Shown here: piece by piece, positions 26,541-36,037 of the stretch
Layout of the letters: every line of letters starts with the position of its first letter
How positions within the stretch are numbered: position 1 is the stretch's first letter
IMG/VR virus record: IMGVR_UViG_3300027580_000002
Location: 1 to 48,969 of that record
Reading direction: 5' to 3' (one strand)
DNA length: 48,969 nt
From: a virus
Program-made: the position numbers and the translations under genes
The notes under the pieces: generated by a model
What the model saw: the letters and a program-made list of their open reading frames with translations, nothing else
Told to the model about the DNA's origin: nothing
Database searches by the model: none

Positions 26541-26562
26541 GCCCCGACTTAATTGTCGGGGT
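26541..26562 (+). terminator. Stem-loop after the sheath gene
   Basis: CCCCGAC (26542-26548) pairs with GTCGGGG (26555-26561) around a TTAATT loop. No T tract follows, so it may act as an attenuator or mRNA 3'-end stabiliser rather than a full terminator. Confidence 0.6.
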
Positions 26563-26599
26563 GTACATTAACTTATCAATTAAAGGAGGATTTATAGAT

Positions 26600-27295
26600 A
26601 TGCCTACATATCAAAGTTTTTCAGGTTCAGATATGGTCGCAACTTTCGGAGGTAGGGTTATTGGTGAATTGTTACAATTAACATATAGTTCAACAAGAGA
26701 AAAAGCACCTACTTATACAATGGGATATTCAGCACCACGTGGTTTTGCTCGTGGTAGAAGGGCTATTTCTGGTGATTTAGTATTTGCAGTATTTGATAGA
26801 AACGCACTATTAGAAGAAATGAGACATGCACAGACTAGAGGTGGAAGAGAAGTAAGCCAGTTCCAGTCCTTTAAAGCTGGTGATACATTTATGGAATCAG
26901 ACCCAGATAGAGCAGTACATGATACAAATAAAATAGAAACCTGGCAACCAAATGATTTCAACGAATTGTTATCAAGAGAAGTACAAAATAATCATGATTT
27001 ATTAGAAGAAGCAGTAGACTGGAATACAAGTCCTACTCACGCTGACCAATTGCAACCATTTAATATAACAGTAAATGCAGCAAACGAGACCGGAGCAAAA
27101 GCACAGTTTACTCTTGTAGATGTTGAAATTATGAATGAAGGAATGGGTGTCGGTATAGAGGACTTGGCTGTATCACAACAATACAGATTTGTAGCAAGAG
27201 ACATACAGCCACTTCATAGTCACGGTAAAGAAGATGTTACTAAAGACCAAGATGACAGTACACAGAATTTAGGTAAATTCCAACAGAAGATGTAG
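26600..27295 (+). CDS. Tail tube protein
   Basis: The start is ATG 26600, not the in-frame GTG at 26561, because AAAGGAGG at 26582-26589 lies between them. The 231-aa product has the tube signature of contractile phages: MPTYQSFSGSD, then STREKAP and the strand RGRRAISGDLVF (about 51-62), with a closing DLAVSQQYRFVARDI near 195. It polymerises inside the sheath. Gene order (sheath, tube) is standard. The following stem-loop and strong ribosome binding site fit high expression. Confidence 0.88.
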   Translation: MPTYQSFSGSDMVATFGGRVIGELLQLTYSSTREKAPTYTMGYSAPRGFARGRRAISGDLVFAVFDRNALLEEMRHAQTRGGREVSQFQSFKAGDTFMESDPDRAVHDTNKIETWQPNDFNELLSREVQNNHDLLEEAVDWNTSPTHADQLQPFNITVNAANETGAKAQFTLVDVEIMNEGMGVGIEDLAVSQQYRFVARDIQPLHSHGKEDVTKDQDDSTQNLGKFQQKM

Positions 27296-27335
27296 AAAAA
27301 TAAAAGGACAGTTGTTAGTCCTCAATAAATAATAA

Positions 27336-27365
27336 AAGAAGGGGGTAACCCCTTCTTAAGTTTTA
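27336..27365 (+). terminator. Terminator-like stem-loop after the tube gene
   Basis: AAGAAGGGG pairs with CCCCTTCTT (27349-27357) around a GTAA loop and is followed by AAGTTTTAT. A smaller hairpin (AGGAC/GTCCT) lies just upstream at about 27305-27322. The pair probably lowers transcription of the tube paralogues compared with the main tube. Confidence 0.7.
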
Positions 27366-27381
27366 TCTGGAGGTAAATTTT

Positions 27382-27912
27382 ATGCCAAGTTATGACGCTT
27401 ACAGTTCACATGATATAGTACCTGTTTTTAGATATCCTGATATACTGGATACTAAGCCTATGGTTTTTGGTGAAGTAGCAACAATATCTTATTCTTATTA
27501 TAGAGATAGGTTTCCAGTCAGAGCAACAGGACACGTACAGGCAAAAGGATATACAGCTGGTCCTAGAACAATAGCTGGTAGTTTAGTATTCAGACTATTA
27601 AATAAATCTGTTATAAATAAATTTATATATTCTTTATATAAAAACATCGACAGTGATTTATCATTAGTACCTGATGAATTACCACCTTTTTCTATAGATA
27701 TGACTTTTGCTAATGAATACGGTTCTACTACTAAACAATCTATAATAGGTGTACAGATTACAGAAGGTAATCAAATTATGAGTGTAGACCAGCTTACAAT
27801 AAGTGAACAATTTTCTTTTGTAGCACAGGATATAAAACAGATAGACAAGAATATAGAGAAAGATTTTAAAGAAAAAGAAAGAATGATAGAAAACGAGAGA
27901 AGATATCGTTAG
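27382..27912 (+). CDS. Tail tube paralogue 2
   Basis: A 176-aa protein built like the tube: MPSYDAYSSHDI at the start, the strand PRTIAGSLVFRL (about 67-78) and the closing QLTISEQFSFVAQDI near 140. The tail end is a charged helix. It is shorter than the main tube and lies right after its stem-loop. It may form a tube-end ring, such as a tail initiator or a tail completion ring that joins the tube to baseplate or neck. Confidence 0.7.
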   Translation: MPSYDAYSSHDIVPVFRYPDILDTKPMVFGEVATISYSYYRDRFPVRATGHVQAKGYTAGPRTIAGSLVFRLLNKSVINKFIYSLYKNIDSDLSLVPDELPPFSIDMTFANEYGSTTKQSIIGVQITEGNQIMSVDQLTISEQFSFVAQDIKQIDKNIEKDFKEKERMIENERRYR

Positions 27913-27924
27913 AGGGTGAGTTCA

Positions 27925-28632
27925 ATGCCAAAACAACAACGAGACAGGTTTAGTGGAAGTAATGTAAACTACGAAAGATTTCCTCCTCAATATTTTTCTG
28001 GTAGTAATGTTTACATATACTTTGAAGATATATTTATTGATGAAATAGAGGTAATGCAATTTGAACTAAAAGAAACTATTATGCCTATCTATGGATATAA
28101 TTCTTTTCAATTTGACCGTATGTTAAGAGGTACTAGATTAGTACAGGGTTCGTTTAAGATAAACTTTAAAAACGCAAATTACATATCATCAGCAGTAGAT
28201 GCAATACTAGATAACCCCGAAGATTTCGATATAAGTGAAGAACAGCTCAAAGATGTTAATTCAGATAATATAAATAACTTATATGATTTCGCTAACAGGG
28301 GTTGGTCTACTGAATTTCAACAGTATAGTGAAGACTTTAAACAAAAAGTATGGGGAGATAATCCAAAAAGAAGTATGTATAGAGATGATAGGGAAACTTA
28401 CTTTAAGCATAAGAATAAAGGTTTTGATATAAGAATATCTTATGGTGACCACGACCAACCTGTTTCTAAATGGGCTCCAGAAATAAACTTTAGAAAGAAC
28501 GTTAATACAGGCACAGTAAAATCTATCAATAATGTTCATATACAGAGTGTCACACAGTCAGTAGATATGTCTGGTCAACCTGTTAAAGAAATATATACAT
28601 TTTTAGCACGTGATTTAGATAGACGAGTATAA
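27925..28632 (+). CDS. Tail tube paralogue 3
   Basis: The ATG at 27925 is chosen because the in-frame GTG at 27916 lies within the AGAGGGTGAG ribosome binding site. The 235-aa protein has the tube-like elements FSGSNVYIYFEDI, RGTRLVQGSFKINF (about 70-83) and closing VKEIYTFLARDL. A helical insert (about 95-150) is unique to it. It starts 12 bases after paralogue 2. It is probably a baseplate-proximal tube ring or tube initiator. Confidence 0.65.
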   Translation: MPKQQRDRFSGSNVNYERFPPQYFSGSNVYIYFEDIFIDEIEVMQFELKETIMPIYGYNSFQFDRMLRGTRLVQGSFKINFKNANYISSAVDAILDNPEDFDISEEQLKDVNSDNINNLYDFANRGWSTEFQQYSEDFKQKVWGDNPKRSMYRDDRETYFKHKNKGFDIRISYGDHDQPVSKWAPEINFRKNVNTGTVKSINNVHIQSVTQSVDMSGQPVKEIYTFLARDLDRRV

Positions 28633-28659
28633 TAAATAACAAGGGGTGTTTTATTAATT

Positions 28660-29262
28660 ATGGATAAAGAACAGAAAAAGACTCAAGAAAATATTCAGAA
28701 AAAAATACAGGAAGCTAAAGAAAAGAAAAAGAATATGGAGAAACAACCTAGTGAAGAACCTAAAGAACAACCAGCTGAGAACGCTATGCAACAACCTAAT
28801 CCTAACCAACAGCCAGCACCTAATGCTGGACAAGCACCTAATCAACAAGGTATGTTTCCAGGTGGAGGATTAGCAGGTGGACAACAGCAATACCAAGAAC
28901 CACCTAAAAAGGATATAGAAAGTATTCCCGAAAACCAACCTATATTTCCAGGTGGACCTACTAGAAATAAAGTAGAAGAATGGAAACAAAAATACGGTGA
29001 GATATTCAGTATAGAGTTTGGTGATGAAACTTATATCTACCGCTCTATAAATCGTATGGAATACAAGAATATTCTTAATACTGAAGGTAATGCTACACGT
29101 TTTTGGAGAGAAGAAAGAATGACAGAACTTGCTGTACTCTGGCCTGAAGATTATAATAACAATGATATAGCAGAAGGTAAAGCAGGTGTTCCTACCGTAC
29201 TTTCAGAGTGGGTAATGAGGTCTTCAGGATTTGAAGCTACTTCAGGACCAACAAAACTTTAA
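28660..29262 (+). CDS. Tail assembly chaperone 1
   Basis: A 200-aa protein. Residues 1-30 form a charged helix and 30-95 a Pro/Gln/Gly-rich low-complexity linker. Residues about 100-200 are a folded domain (YGEIFSIEFGDETYIYRSIN) that closely parallels the next gene. Two tail assembly chaperones before the tape-measure position are standard in long-tailed phages, where they bind the tape measure during tail assembly. Here they are separate genes, not frameshift products. Confidence 0.75.
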   Translation: MDKEQKKTQENIQKKIQEAKEKKKNMEKQPSEEPKEQPAENAMQQPNPNQQPAPNAGQAPNQQGMFPGGGLAGGQQQYQEPPKKDIESIPENQPIFPGGPTRNKVEEWKQKYGEIFSIEFGDETYIYRSINRMEYKNILNTEGNATRFWREERMTELAVLWPEDYNNNDIAEGKAGVPTVLSEWVMRSSGFEATSGPTKL

Positions 29263-29282
29263 TAAAAGGTCGGTGGGTATCT

Positions 29283-29942
29283 ATGCAGAAATTAGAAAAT
29301 GTAATATTTGAGTTAAAAAAAGAATACAATGATATATTTCACATACAAATAGAGGGCGAGAATTTTATATTCCGCCCTCTTAATCGTTTTGAATATGAAG
29401 AATTACTTGTAAAGAGAGAACTTAGAGAAGATGTTCTTGCTGAAACTATCTGTAGTGTATGTACTTTATATCCTAAAGAATATGATTTTAGTACACCACA
29501 TATAGCAGGGATTCCAGAATCATTGTCAGAACAGATAATATATTATTCAGCGTTTGAAAATCCAGATTATATAGATGAAATACTTGCTGAAAAGAAAGAA
29601 GAATTAGATAATAATGTATTTACTATGATGGAAAATGTTATATCAGTAGCCTTTCCAGGTGTTAGTATAAAGGATATGAAGAATATGACAGCCTATCAAT
29701 TAATAGATTATTATTCCAGAGCTTCGTGGATTATAAGAAATATGTATGCTAATGTAAAAGTTCCAGATAAAATACCTGGTGAGAATAGTAAACAGATGCC
29801 TAAACAACAACAGCAGGCTAATCCACAACATATGCAGTCAGATAATCCTATGCAGTTTAACAATAATCAGCAAGGTAATCTACATCAAGTTGCTATGCAG
29901 AAACAGACTATGGGAGATAATCTAGATTCTAATTTTCAGTAA
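29283..29942 (+). CDS. Tail assembly chaperone 2
   Basis: A 219-aa paralogue of the previous gene: YNDIFHIQIEGENFIFRPLN here parallels YGEIFSIEFGDETYIYRSIN there, and RFEYEELL parallels RMEYKNIL. A helical domain follows (about 85-160), then a Gln/Asn/Met-rich tail (about 165-219). It starts 20 bases after chaperone 1 with its own ribosome binding site, in the same relative position as the longer chaperone of other phages. Confidence 0.75.
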   Translation: MQKLENVIFELKKEYNDIFHIQIEGENFIFRPLNRFEYEELLVKRELREDVLAETICSVCTLYPKEYDFSTPHIAGIPESLSEQIIYYSAFENPDYIDEILAEKKEELDNNVFTMMENVISVAFPGVSIKDMKNMTAYQLIDYYSRASWIIRNMYANVKVPDKIPGENSKQMPKQQQQANPQHMQSDNPMQFNNNQQGNLHQVAMQKQTMGDNLDSNFQ

Positions 29943-29962
29943 ACCTTTAGGGGTGGTATGAA

Positions 29963-32900
29963 TTGAATCCTTATCTAAAAAAACATGAAAATAGATTACT
30001 TAAAAGAGAAGAAGAAAGAGAAAGATATTTAAGAAGACAGGAAAATGCTACTAAAAGAAACTTAGCTAAAGCAGCTATGGTAGGTGTAGGTGCCACAGCA
30101 CTTGTACATACTGCCCACCCCAGAGGTATAGCTGGTGCTGTTAATGATGTAGCAGCTTCAGTTATATCTACTAAACGAGCAGGTAGTGATGTAAAGCAAT
30201 ATATAAGTAGAAGTACAACAACTACTGATATGTTTTCTAGAACTATGGAGTCTCCCAAACGCTTTGCTAATAAGTTTAGTGATGAATTGGGTAAGTTAAA
30301 TAGTATAGGTGGAGACAATATAGCTATAGAAAAAACACGTATATCTATAAAAGAAGGTTTAAATGAATTACGTTATGAACAGGCAAGACAGAAAAGATAC
30401 GATTACATAGAAGAACAATTAAAGAAAATGGAAAAAGAGGGTGGCGAAGTCACCCAAGAAAATATTCAGAAACTTAGAAATAGATATGGTTCTAGACTAG
30501 CTGATATGGCTGCAGAAATAGGTGGTAAATCATCTACCAGTCGTGGTGCTAGAGGTCCAGCTGCAGTACAATCAGAGTTATCTAGAGCAGGTTTCAATGA
30601 AGACCAACAGGATGCTATAAGAAAATTACTTAGGGATTCATACGAAAGTGTAGATGTTGATAGTGACGATTTTGCTAGAAAACAACAAAAGTTTAGAGAA
30701 CGTATTATAGAAAATATTATAGAAAGAAGACAGAAAGATTTAAATCCTAGTAGAGTAAGTGTAACACAGAAAGCTAAAGATGCTGTATCAAGTAAAATAA
30801 GAAGTGCTTTTGGTTACAGGCAAGCTACTGCACGTGACTTAATTAAAAAACATAATAGTACTGAAAGTGCTATTGAACTTAATGAAGAAACATTAAGATT
30901 CTTAAAAGAGATAGAACAATCTGGTGGAGATATGCGTAAATTCGTACCAGATGAAAACTTACTTATAGATGGTTCAGGTCGTATAGTTAATACACGTTCT
31001 ACCAGTAAAGTAAAAGATGCCTTTGATGAAGTTACATCCAGTGGTATAATAGGTAGAGTAATGCTCAAACAAAGACCAGAAGAAGACCAGCCTATGTATA
31101 TATTACGTTCTGGTAAACATCAACCATTTCTATCTGATATTGATGAAGTTGATGATAATTATAGATTACAGGAAACAATGGTTGGTATAGGCGACCAAGT
31201 ATTTAAATTGTCTGACCCTTCACAACCTGTAAAGCAAGGGTTACAGTTTACATCAGGTCGATATGGTACAATGAAAAGACTTGGTGTACAGATGTCTGGT
31301 ATAGAAACTAAAGAAGATGATTATGTACTAGGTAAGTTTGGTAAAACACTAGGTCTTGAAAAACAGAAACATCCTGGTATATATACTAGAGTTAAGTCAG
31401 CATTTACTAAAGGTAAAGATGAAGATTATCTAAGAAATAAAATAGCTAGACTATATGCAGGAGAGGAGTTCGACCGTGATTTAGCTTATGATGTATTTGA
31501 TACATTAAGAGTAGACTCACCTGCACCAGATAAAAATTTACTTAATGCTTGGACTAATCAATTAGATGATACTGTATTAAATGCTAATAAATTTGAAACA
31601 CAGGAAGACTTAGTAAATGCTTATGTAAGATTACAGAAAGACTTGGCACCTACAGGTAAATTGGATTACATAGATGATACTGATAAGTACTTTAAAGATA
31701 AAGCTTATAATATATTAAGTCGTTCAAGAGTACGTACGAGAAAAGGTTTCGCTCAGAGTAATGAGCTTGAAACTGGTGAAGATATACTACGTAAAAGAAT
31801 AGGTGGATTGTTAAGTGAACGTGAAGGTTATACAGAGTCTGCTCATACTCTAAGTAAATTAAGGAAACAGGGTGTCATAAGCCAAGCACAGAAACAAGCT
31901 GGTGATATGACAATAGGTACTCAAATATTTGAACAGGGTTTAGCACAAAATAGTATAAACTTTGATGATTCCACCAAGAGATTATTTAGGGGTACTGGTG
32001 ACGATGTAGATATATTAAGAGAAAGTCTCACCAACATGGCTAAAGAGACACGACCTAGATTTGGTTATGGTAATCTAGGTAGTGCAGATAGTATATATCG
32101 TGGCGACACTTTAGCAATGAATAAAATGACTGACCTAAGTCCTAGCAGTATATTAAATACATTTACTGCTGGTCGAGGTAATATGCATCAAGCCCACCGT
32201 GGTACTATGAAATTTTATGGTGTGGCTACTAGAATAAATAATCTAGCTAGAGAGATAGATGTACCTCCATTTAATAGAGTTTCAGTAGGATTACCCGATG
32301 AAGATATGGGGTCATCTGGTGCTTTTGCTAAAAACGTAATGCTTAAAAGAGTTCTTCCAGTTGCTGCTGGTTATACTGGTGTTAAGTGGGCTAATGACCA
32401 TCTTAAAGATATAACTGGTTATACTGGTGAACAACATTACGAAAGAGCAAAAGCTTCTACTAGATTTAAAGTAGCTGATATAAAAGAGAGTTTAGGTATA
32501 CAGTCAGCTATAGAATATATGGATAGAGTTACACCAGGTAGTGAAGGTGTAGAGTCAGCATTTTATAGTGTTCCATTTATAGGTTGGGGTGCAGATATAA
32601 CAGGTATTACCTCAACTAAAACACGTGAAGATTGGATAGATTATTATAGACACGGTACAGACCCAGTACGTAAAAGTAGATGGTGGCCACTAGGTTCTAC
32701 ACCTTGGATGGGGGAAGAAATAGCATACCATAAGCCAAACAGTTATAAAATGGCTATGGCAGAACCCGAATATACAAGTACAGTTTGGGGTGACAGAGAA
32801 CAATACTGGTCACACCACTGGATGCCTACTCCCTCTAATCCATTATCACCAATACGTAGATTTGTTACAGACCCATATTGGTGGGAAGAATATCATAAAG

Positions 32901-35900
32901 AACGTAGACCCTATCCACGTTCTGGTTCACTATTTGGTAGGAATACACCTTGGGGTCCAATACTCAATCAAACTATAGGTAAAGTATTAAAACCTACAGT
33001 TGATTATGGTGCTGGTGCTGATGAAAGTACTATAAGAAGATTAGAACAGGAAGAAGAATACGATAGTGCAGTTATACCAGTACATAAAGGTGGTACTGTA
33101 AAACTAAAAAGATATATACCTAAGTCTGGTATGAACACCAGAGATATAGAGAAAATATATAAAGAAGGAAAAATAGCTGTAAGTGCTGGAGGTGAAGTAC
33201 GTGAGACGGCTTCAGAAGGTATTGTAGCAGGTGGAAGAAACCAGGTAGGTATATACAAAGGTGGACAATCTAAATCGGCACAGCAGGCTACTATCGGCGA
33301 ATTAGAGATTTCTGATGCACAGCTAGCCAACATAAAGAAAAGTAGAAGACTTGCTGGTGATAAAGCAACAGTTATTGGTGGAGAAGGTTTACCAATACAT
33401 ATTAGTAGTGGACACGGTATAATAAGTAAACATCCAGTACAGGGTGAAGCTATTAAGACAGCAGGTACTTTAAATACAGATAGAGGACAAAAAGGTACAG
33501 TTAATTTAGGTGGACAGGAAATACGTATAGAAAATATCCAAAAACTAAATCAAGCACTAAGAAATAACTCTGGTGGTGTAAGTGATTTAGATACTAGGAT
33601 ATTAGAACAATCAGGATATTTTATAGACTATCGTCAACCTTGGAATACTGGTACGTTAGATAAGAAACCACAGGAACCAGATAGTATAAGTATGGTTCTT
33701 GATAGATTAAAAGAGACGATGTACAGGATGCCAGGTGCAACTGGTTTTATGACAAGAGCCTTAGTAGGTGACACTGGTTACGGTGAAGGTGAAGTTGTTC
33801 TTGAGTCAGCTGAAATGGCTTATGCCGAATCCAATAGATTTAATAGAAGTGGACTCGGTGGTAGAGGTATGAGATTTTCAGAGGTTGCAAGACGTTTTAT
33901 GCAACCATCTCCTGGACTAAGAGAAACAGTCAATAGAAGACCTAATACTATGCCTAGATGGTTACCCGATAGGTATACTAAAGGTGACCCTTATAGGAAA
34001 GTACAGGGTGGTGCAATAAGACTTCCCGGTGAAGCTTATGAAAGTTTAAATAAATTACACCCAGATGAATTCGGTAAATATGGTGCAGTAGATAGAGCAG
34101 CAATACTTGCTGATGTTGCACCTTGGTCTGACCAGTATAAGATGTGGTTAGATATAGCACGTTCTAAAGACTTAAGTCCAGAATCAGAAGCCTTTTTACA
34201 GAGAAGACTTAAGCGTTCTAGAAAACAGAGAGAGCCTTTCCATATAACTGAATACGAGTTTTTAGGTAAGAATACAAATAAAAAAGAAACTTCAGTTATA
34301 GAGTGGGTTGATGAAAATAGATTTAGAGTAGAGAATGGTGAAACAACTTATAGAATAGCAGGTGTATATGGTTCATTCAGTGATGAATCTAAATCTGGTA
34401 GTAGTATGTTAGAAGTACTAGAAGAAACTATGATGCCAGGTAGTGACATAAGAATAGCTACACCACAGAACCATCCTGGTTATAGTGATGATATGGCTAG
34501 TGTACCTGCCGTGGTTTATTCCGATGGTGTAAATGTAAGTAAGAAATTAAGAGAAGCTGGTGTTAAAGAACGTGAAGAAAGTAGTGTTATAGAAAACGAA
34601 ATAAATCTAGGTAAAGCTGGTAAAGCTATAGGTAGTGCTTGGGAGTTATTTTCTCATTCAGAAATACCTGTAGTAAGTAATAAAATAGTTAATGTTGATT
34701 CAGCATTAGAAAAATATAAAAAGAGTACAGTCTATGGTAAAGACTATCAATCATGGACTAAGCCAGTTGATGACTTAGCCAAACCTACTATGAGAATGAC
34801 AGCTTCTAAACATCCTTTAACAGCTACTATGACAGGTGCTTTTGCTGGTGCTGTAACAGGAGTGCTTACAGGTGGTAGTTACTTAACCAAACCATTTGCT
34901 GCAATAGGTGCAGTAGCAGGATTAGGATTTTCATTCTGGAGGATAAACAAAGAGCAGAAATCTGGTGATGCTTGGATACCAGATAATATAGAAAAGAGAA
35001 GAGAAATGCAGGAGTATTTTGATAAGTTAAAGTACGTCAAAAACTCTATGTTATATAATCGTTATAAGAAACTTGCTAAAGAAAAAGAAGGAACTAATAT
35101 AAGCAAGATAGTAGAAGAAATGGAAAGAACTAATTCAGAAATTAAAAATGAAAGAGAAAAACTACAGGATTATGTTAACGAATTAAGAAATGAAGATATA
35201 TCTAAAGAACAATCAGTAAAACAATTTATTAATGAACAGGGTAGAATAGAAAAAGAAGTACAGGATACAGAAGATTATATTGATAAACGTAAAGATAAAG
35301 TAGATAAAAGAATAAATCAGATAAAAAATAAAGAAGTATTTGCTAGTGTAGGACCTCTTGCAAAAAGAGCATTAATGTATAGAGACCGTATGGAATCCAC
35401 AATGGTAGCTATAGATAGTGACTCTACATTTACACAGATGATTAGAGCACTACCCGATGAAGAGAAAGATTACTTTAGATATTTTGCTAATATACATGAC
35501 CCTGAGAAACAGCAGAAAATTCTCAAGTACCTACCAGAAGAGGTTGGTGAAGTTTATAAACATGCTTGGGGATTAGAATATGATGAAAAAGATGTAGAAA
35601 AAATAAAACTAGAAGATTATTTTGACGATTATCACTTACCTAACGAAGACTGGGCAGGATGGGAAGAAGGAGTAGACCTAAGTATATCTGAAAGAAAACT
35701 TCTTGAAGAAGAAGGTTTTGACCCTAAAGACTTTGGATTTTGGGAACAGAATACTAAGGAAGAAGAATTAACTCCTTCACCTGTACATCCTGGTGACAGT
35801 TACAAATCACAGAACTTAAGTCAGGAAGAAGTACAGAAGTTACTAGAAGATATTATGAAAGAACACGATATAGAAGATATAGAAATAATGACAGAACCTA

Positions 35901-36037
35901 GTGAAGAACCAGGGATTAATATAGATATGAATATAGGTAAAGATTTAAGAGCAGATGCTGAGAGACAATTAGAAAATGTATTGATGGATACAGGAGACGT
36001 ATCACGACCAGCATCTGTATTAGGAGGTATTAACTAA
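29963..36037 (+). CDS. Giant tail protein (tape-measure position) with degenerate nuclease-like domain
   Basis: A 2024-aa protein with a TTG start at 29963, 6 bases after AGGGGTGG; the ATG at 29958 leads at once to a stop. The N-terminus is a basic helix (1-33) then a hydrophobic stretch (about 34-52). A Gly/Ala hydrophobic pair of segments lies near 1618-1660, followed by a coiled coil (about 1685-1780). A conserved-looking block near 1340-1395 (IRLPGEAYE, AILADVAPWS) was not assigned. Residues about 1438-1560 resemble a staphylococcal nuclease fold (TYRIAGV, MLEVLEETMMPGS, PAVVYSDGVNVSKKL) without its catalytic acids. It could be the tape measure or an ejected cargo protein. Its stop overlaps the next start (TAATG). 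Confidence 0.6.
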   Translation: MNPYLKKHENRLLKREEERERYLRRQENATKRNLAKAAMVGVGATALVHTAHPRGIAGAVNDVAASVISTKRAGSDVKQYISRSTTTTDMFSRTMESPKRFANKFSDELGKLNSIGGDNIAIEKTRISIKEGLNELRYEQARQKRYDYIEEQLKKMEKEGGEVTQENIQKLRNRYGSRLADMAAEIGGKSSTSRGARGPAAVQSELSRAGFNEDQQDAIRKLLRDSYESVDVDSDDFARKQQKFRERIIENIIERRQKDLNPSRVSVTQKAKDAVSSKIRSAFGYRQATARDLIKKHNSTESAIELNEETLRFLKEIEQSGGDMRKFVPDENLLIDGSGRIVNTRSTSKVKDAFDEVTSSGIIGRVMLKQRPEEDQPMYILRSGKHQPFLSDIDEVDDNYRLQETMVGIGDQVFKLSDPSQPVKQGLQFTSGRYGTMKRLGVQMSGIETKEDDYVLGKFGKTLGLEKQKHPGIYTRVKSAFTKGKDEDYLRNKIARLYAGEEFDRDLAYDVFDTLRVDSPAPDKNLLNAWTNQLDDTVLNANKFETQEDLVNAYVRLQKDLAPTGKLDYIDDTDKYFKDKAYNILSRSRVRTRKGFAQSNELETGEDILRKRIGGLLSEREGYTESAHTLSKLRKQGVISQAQKQAGDMTIGTQIFEQGLAQNSINFDDSTKRLFRGTGDDVDILRESLTNMAKETRPRFGYGNLGSADSIYRGDTLAMNKMTDLSPSSILNTFTAGRGNMHQAHRGTMKFYGVATRINNLAREIDVPPFNRVSVGLPDEDMGSSGAFAKNVMLKRVLPVAAGYTGVKWANDHLKDITGYTGEQHYERAKASTRFKVADIKESLGIQSAIEYMDRVTPGSEGVESAFYSVPFIGWGADITGITSTKTREDWIDYYRHGTDPVRKSRWWPLGSTPWMGEEIAYHKPNSYKMAMAEPEYTSTVWGDREQYWSHHWMPTPSNPLSPIRRFVTDPYWWEEYHKERRPYPRSGSLFGRNTPWGPILNQTIGKVLKPTVDYGAGADESTIRRLEQEEEYDSAVIPVHKGGTVKLKRYIPKSGMNTRDIEKIYKEGKIAVSAGGEVRETASEGIVAGGRNQVGIYKGGQSKSAQQATIGELEISDAQLANIKKSRRLAGDKATVIGGEGLPIHISSGHGIISKHPVQGEAIKTAGTLNTDRGQKGTVNLGGQEIRIENIQKLNQALRNNSGGVSDLDTRILEQSGYFIDYRQPWNTGTLDKKPQEPDSISMVLDRLKETMYRMPGATGFMTRALVGDTGYGEGEVVLESAEMAYAESNRFNRSGLGGRGMRFSEVARRFMQPSPGLRETVNRRPNTMPRWLPDRYTKGDPYRKVQGGAIRLPGEAYESLNKLHPDEFGKYGAVDRAAILADVAPWSDQYKMWLDIARSKDLSPESEAFLQRRLKRSRKQREPFHITEYEFLGKNTNKKETSVIEWVDENRFRVENGETTYRIAGVYGSFSDESKSGSSMLEVLEETMMPGSDIRIATPQNHPGYSDDMASVPAVVYSDGVNVSKKLREAGVKEREESSVIENEINLGKAGKAIGSAWELFSHSEIPVVSNKIVNVDSALEKYKKSTVYGKDYQSWTKPVDDLAKPTMRMTASKHPLTATMTGAFAGAVTGVLTGGSYLTKPFAAIGAVAGLGFSFWRINKEQKSGDAWIPDNIEKRREMQEYFDKLKYVKNSMLYNRYKKLAKEKEGTNISKIVEEMERTNSEIKNEREKLQDYVNELRNEDISKEQSVKQFINEQGRIEKEVQDTEDYIDKRKDKVDKRINQIKNKEVFASVGPLAKRALMYRDRMESTMVAIDSDSTFTQMIRALPDEEKDYFRYFANIHDPEKQQKILKYLPEEVGEVYKHAWGLEYDEKDVEKIKLEDYFDDYHLPNEDWAGWEEGVDLSISERKLLEEEGFDPKDFGFWEQNTKEEELTPSPVHPGDSYKSQNLSQEEVQKLLEDIMKEHDIEDIEIMTEPSEEPGINIDMNIGKDLRADAERQLENVLMDTGDVSRPASVLGGIN

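Noticed and set aside
26561-26599. GTG start at 26561 for the tube protein
   Set aside because: It overlaps the stem-loop and the AAAGGAGG site; ATG 26600 matches the family start.
29240-29300. Programmed frameshift joining the two tail chaperones
   Set aside because: The first gene ends 20 bases before the second, which has its own start. No slippery sequence is seen at the junction and the two proteins are full paralogues.
33004-33333. Minus-strand frame in the 2024-aa gene
   Set aside because: It is a shadow frame; the plus-strand gene is continuous and in a co-directional operon.
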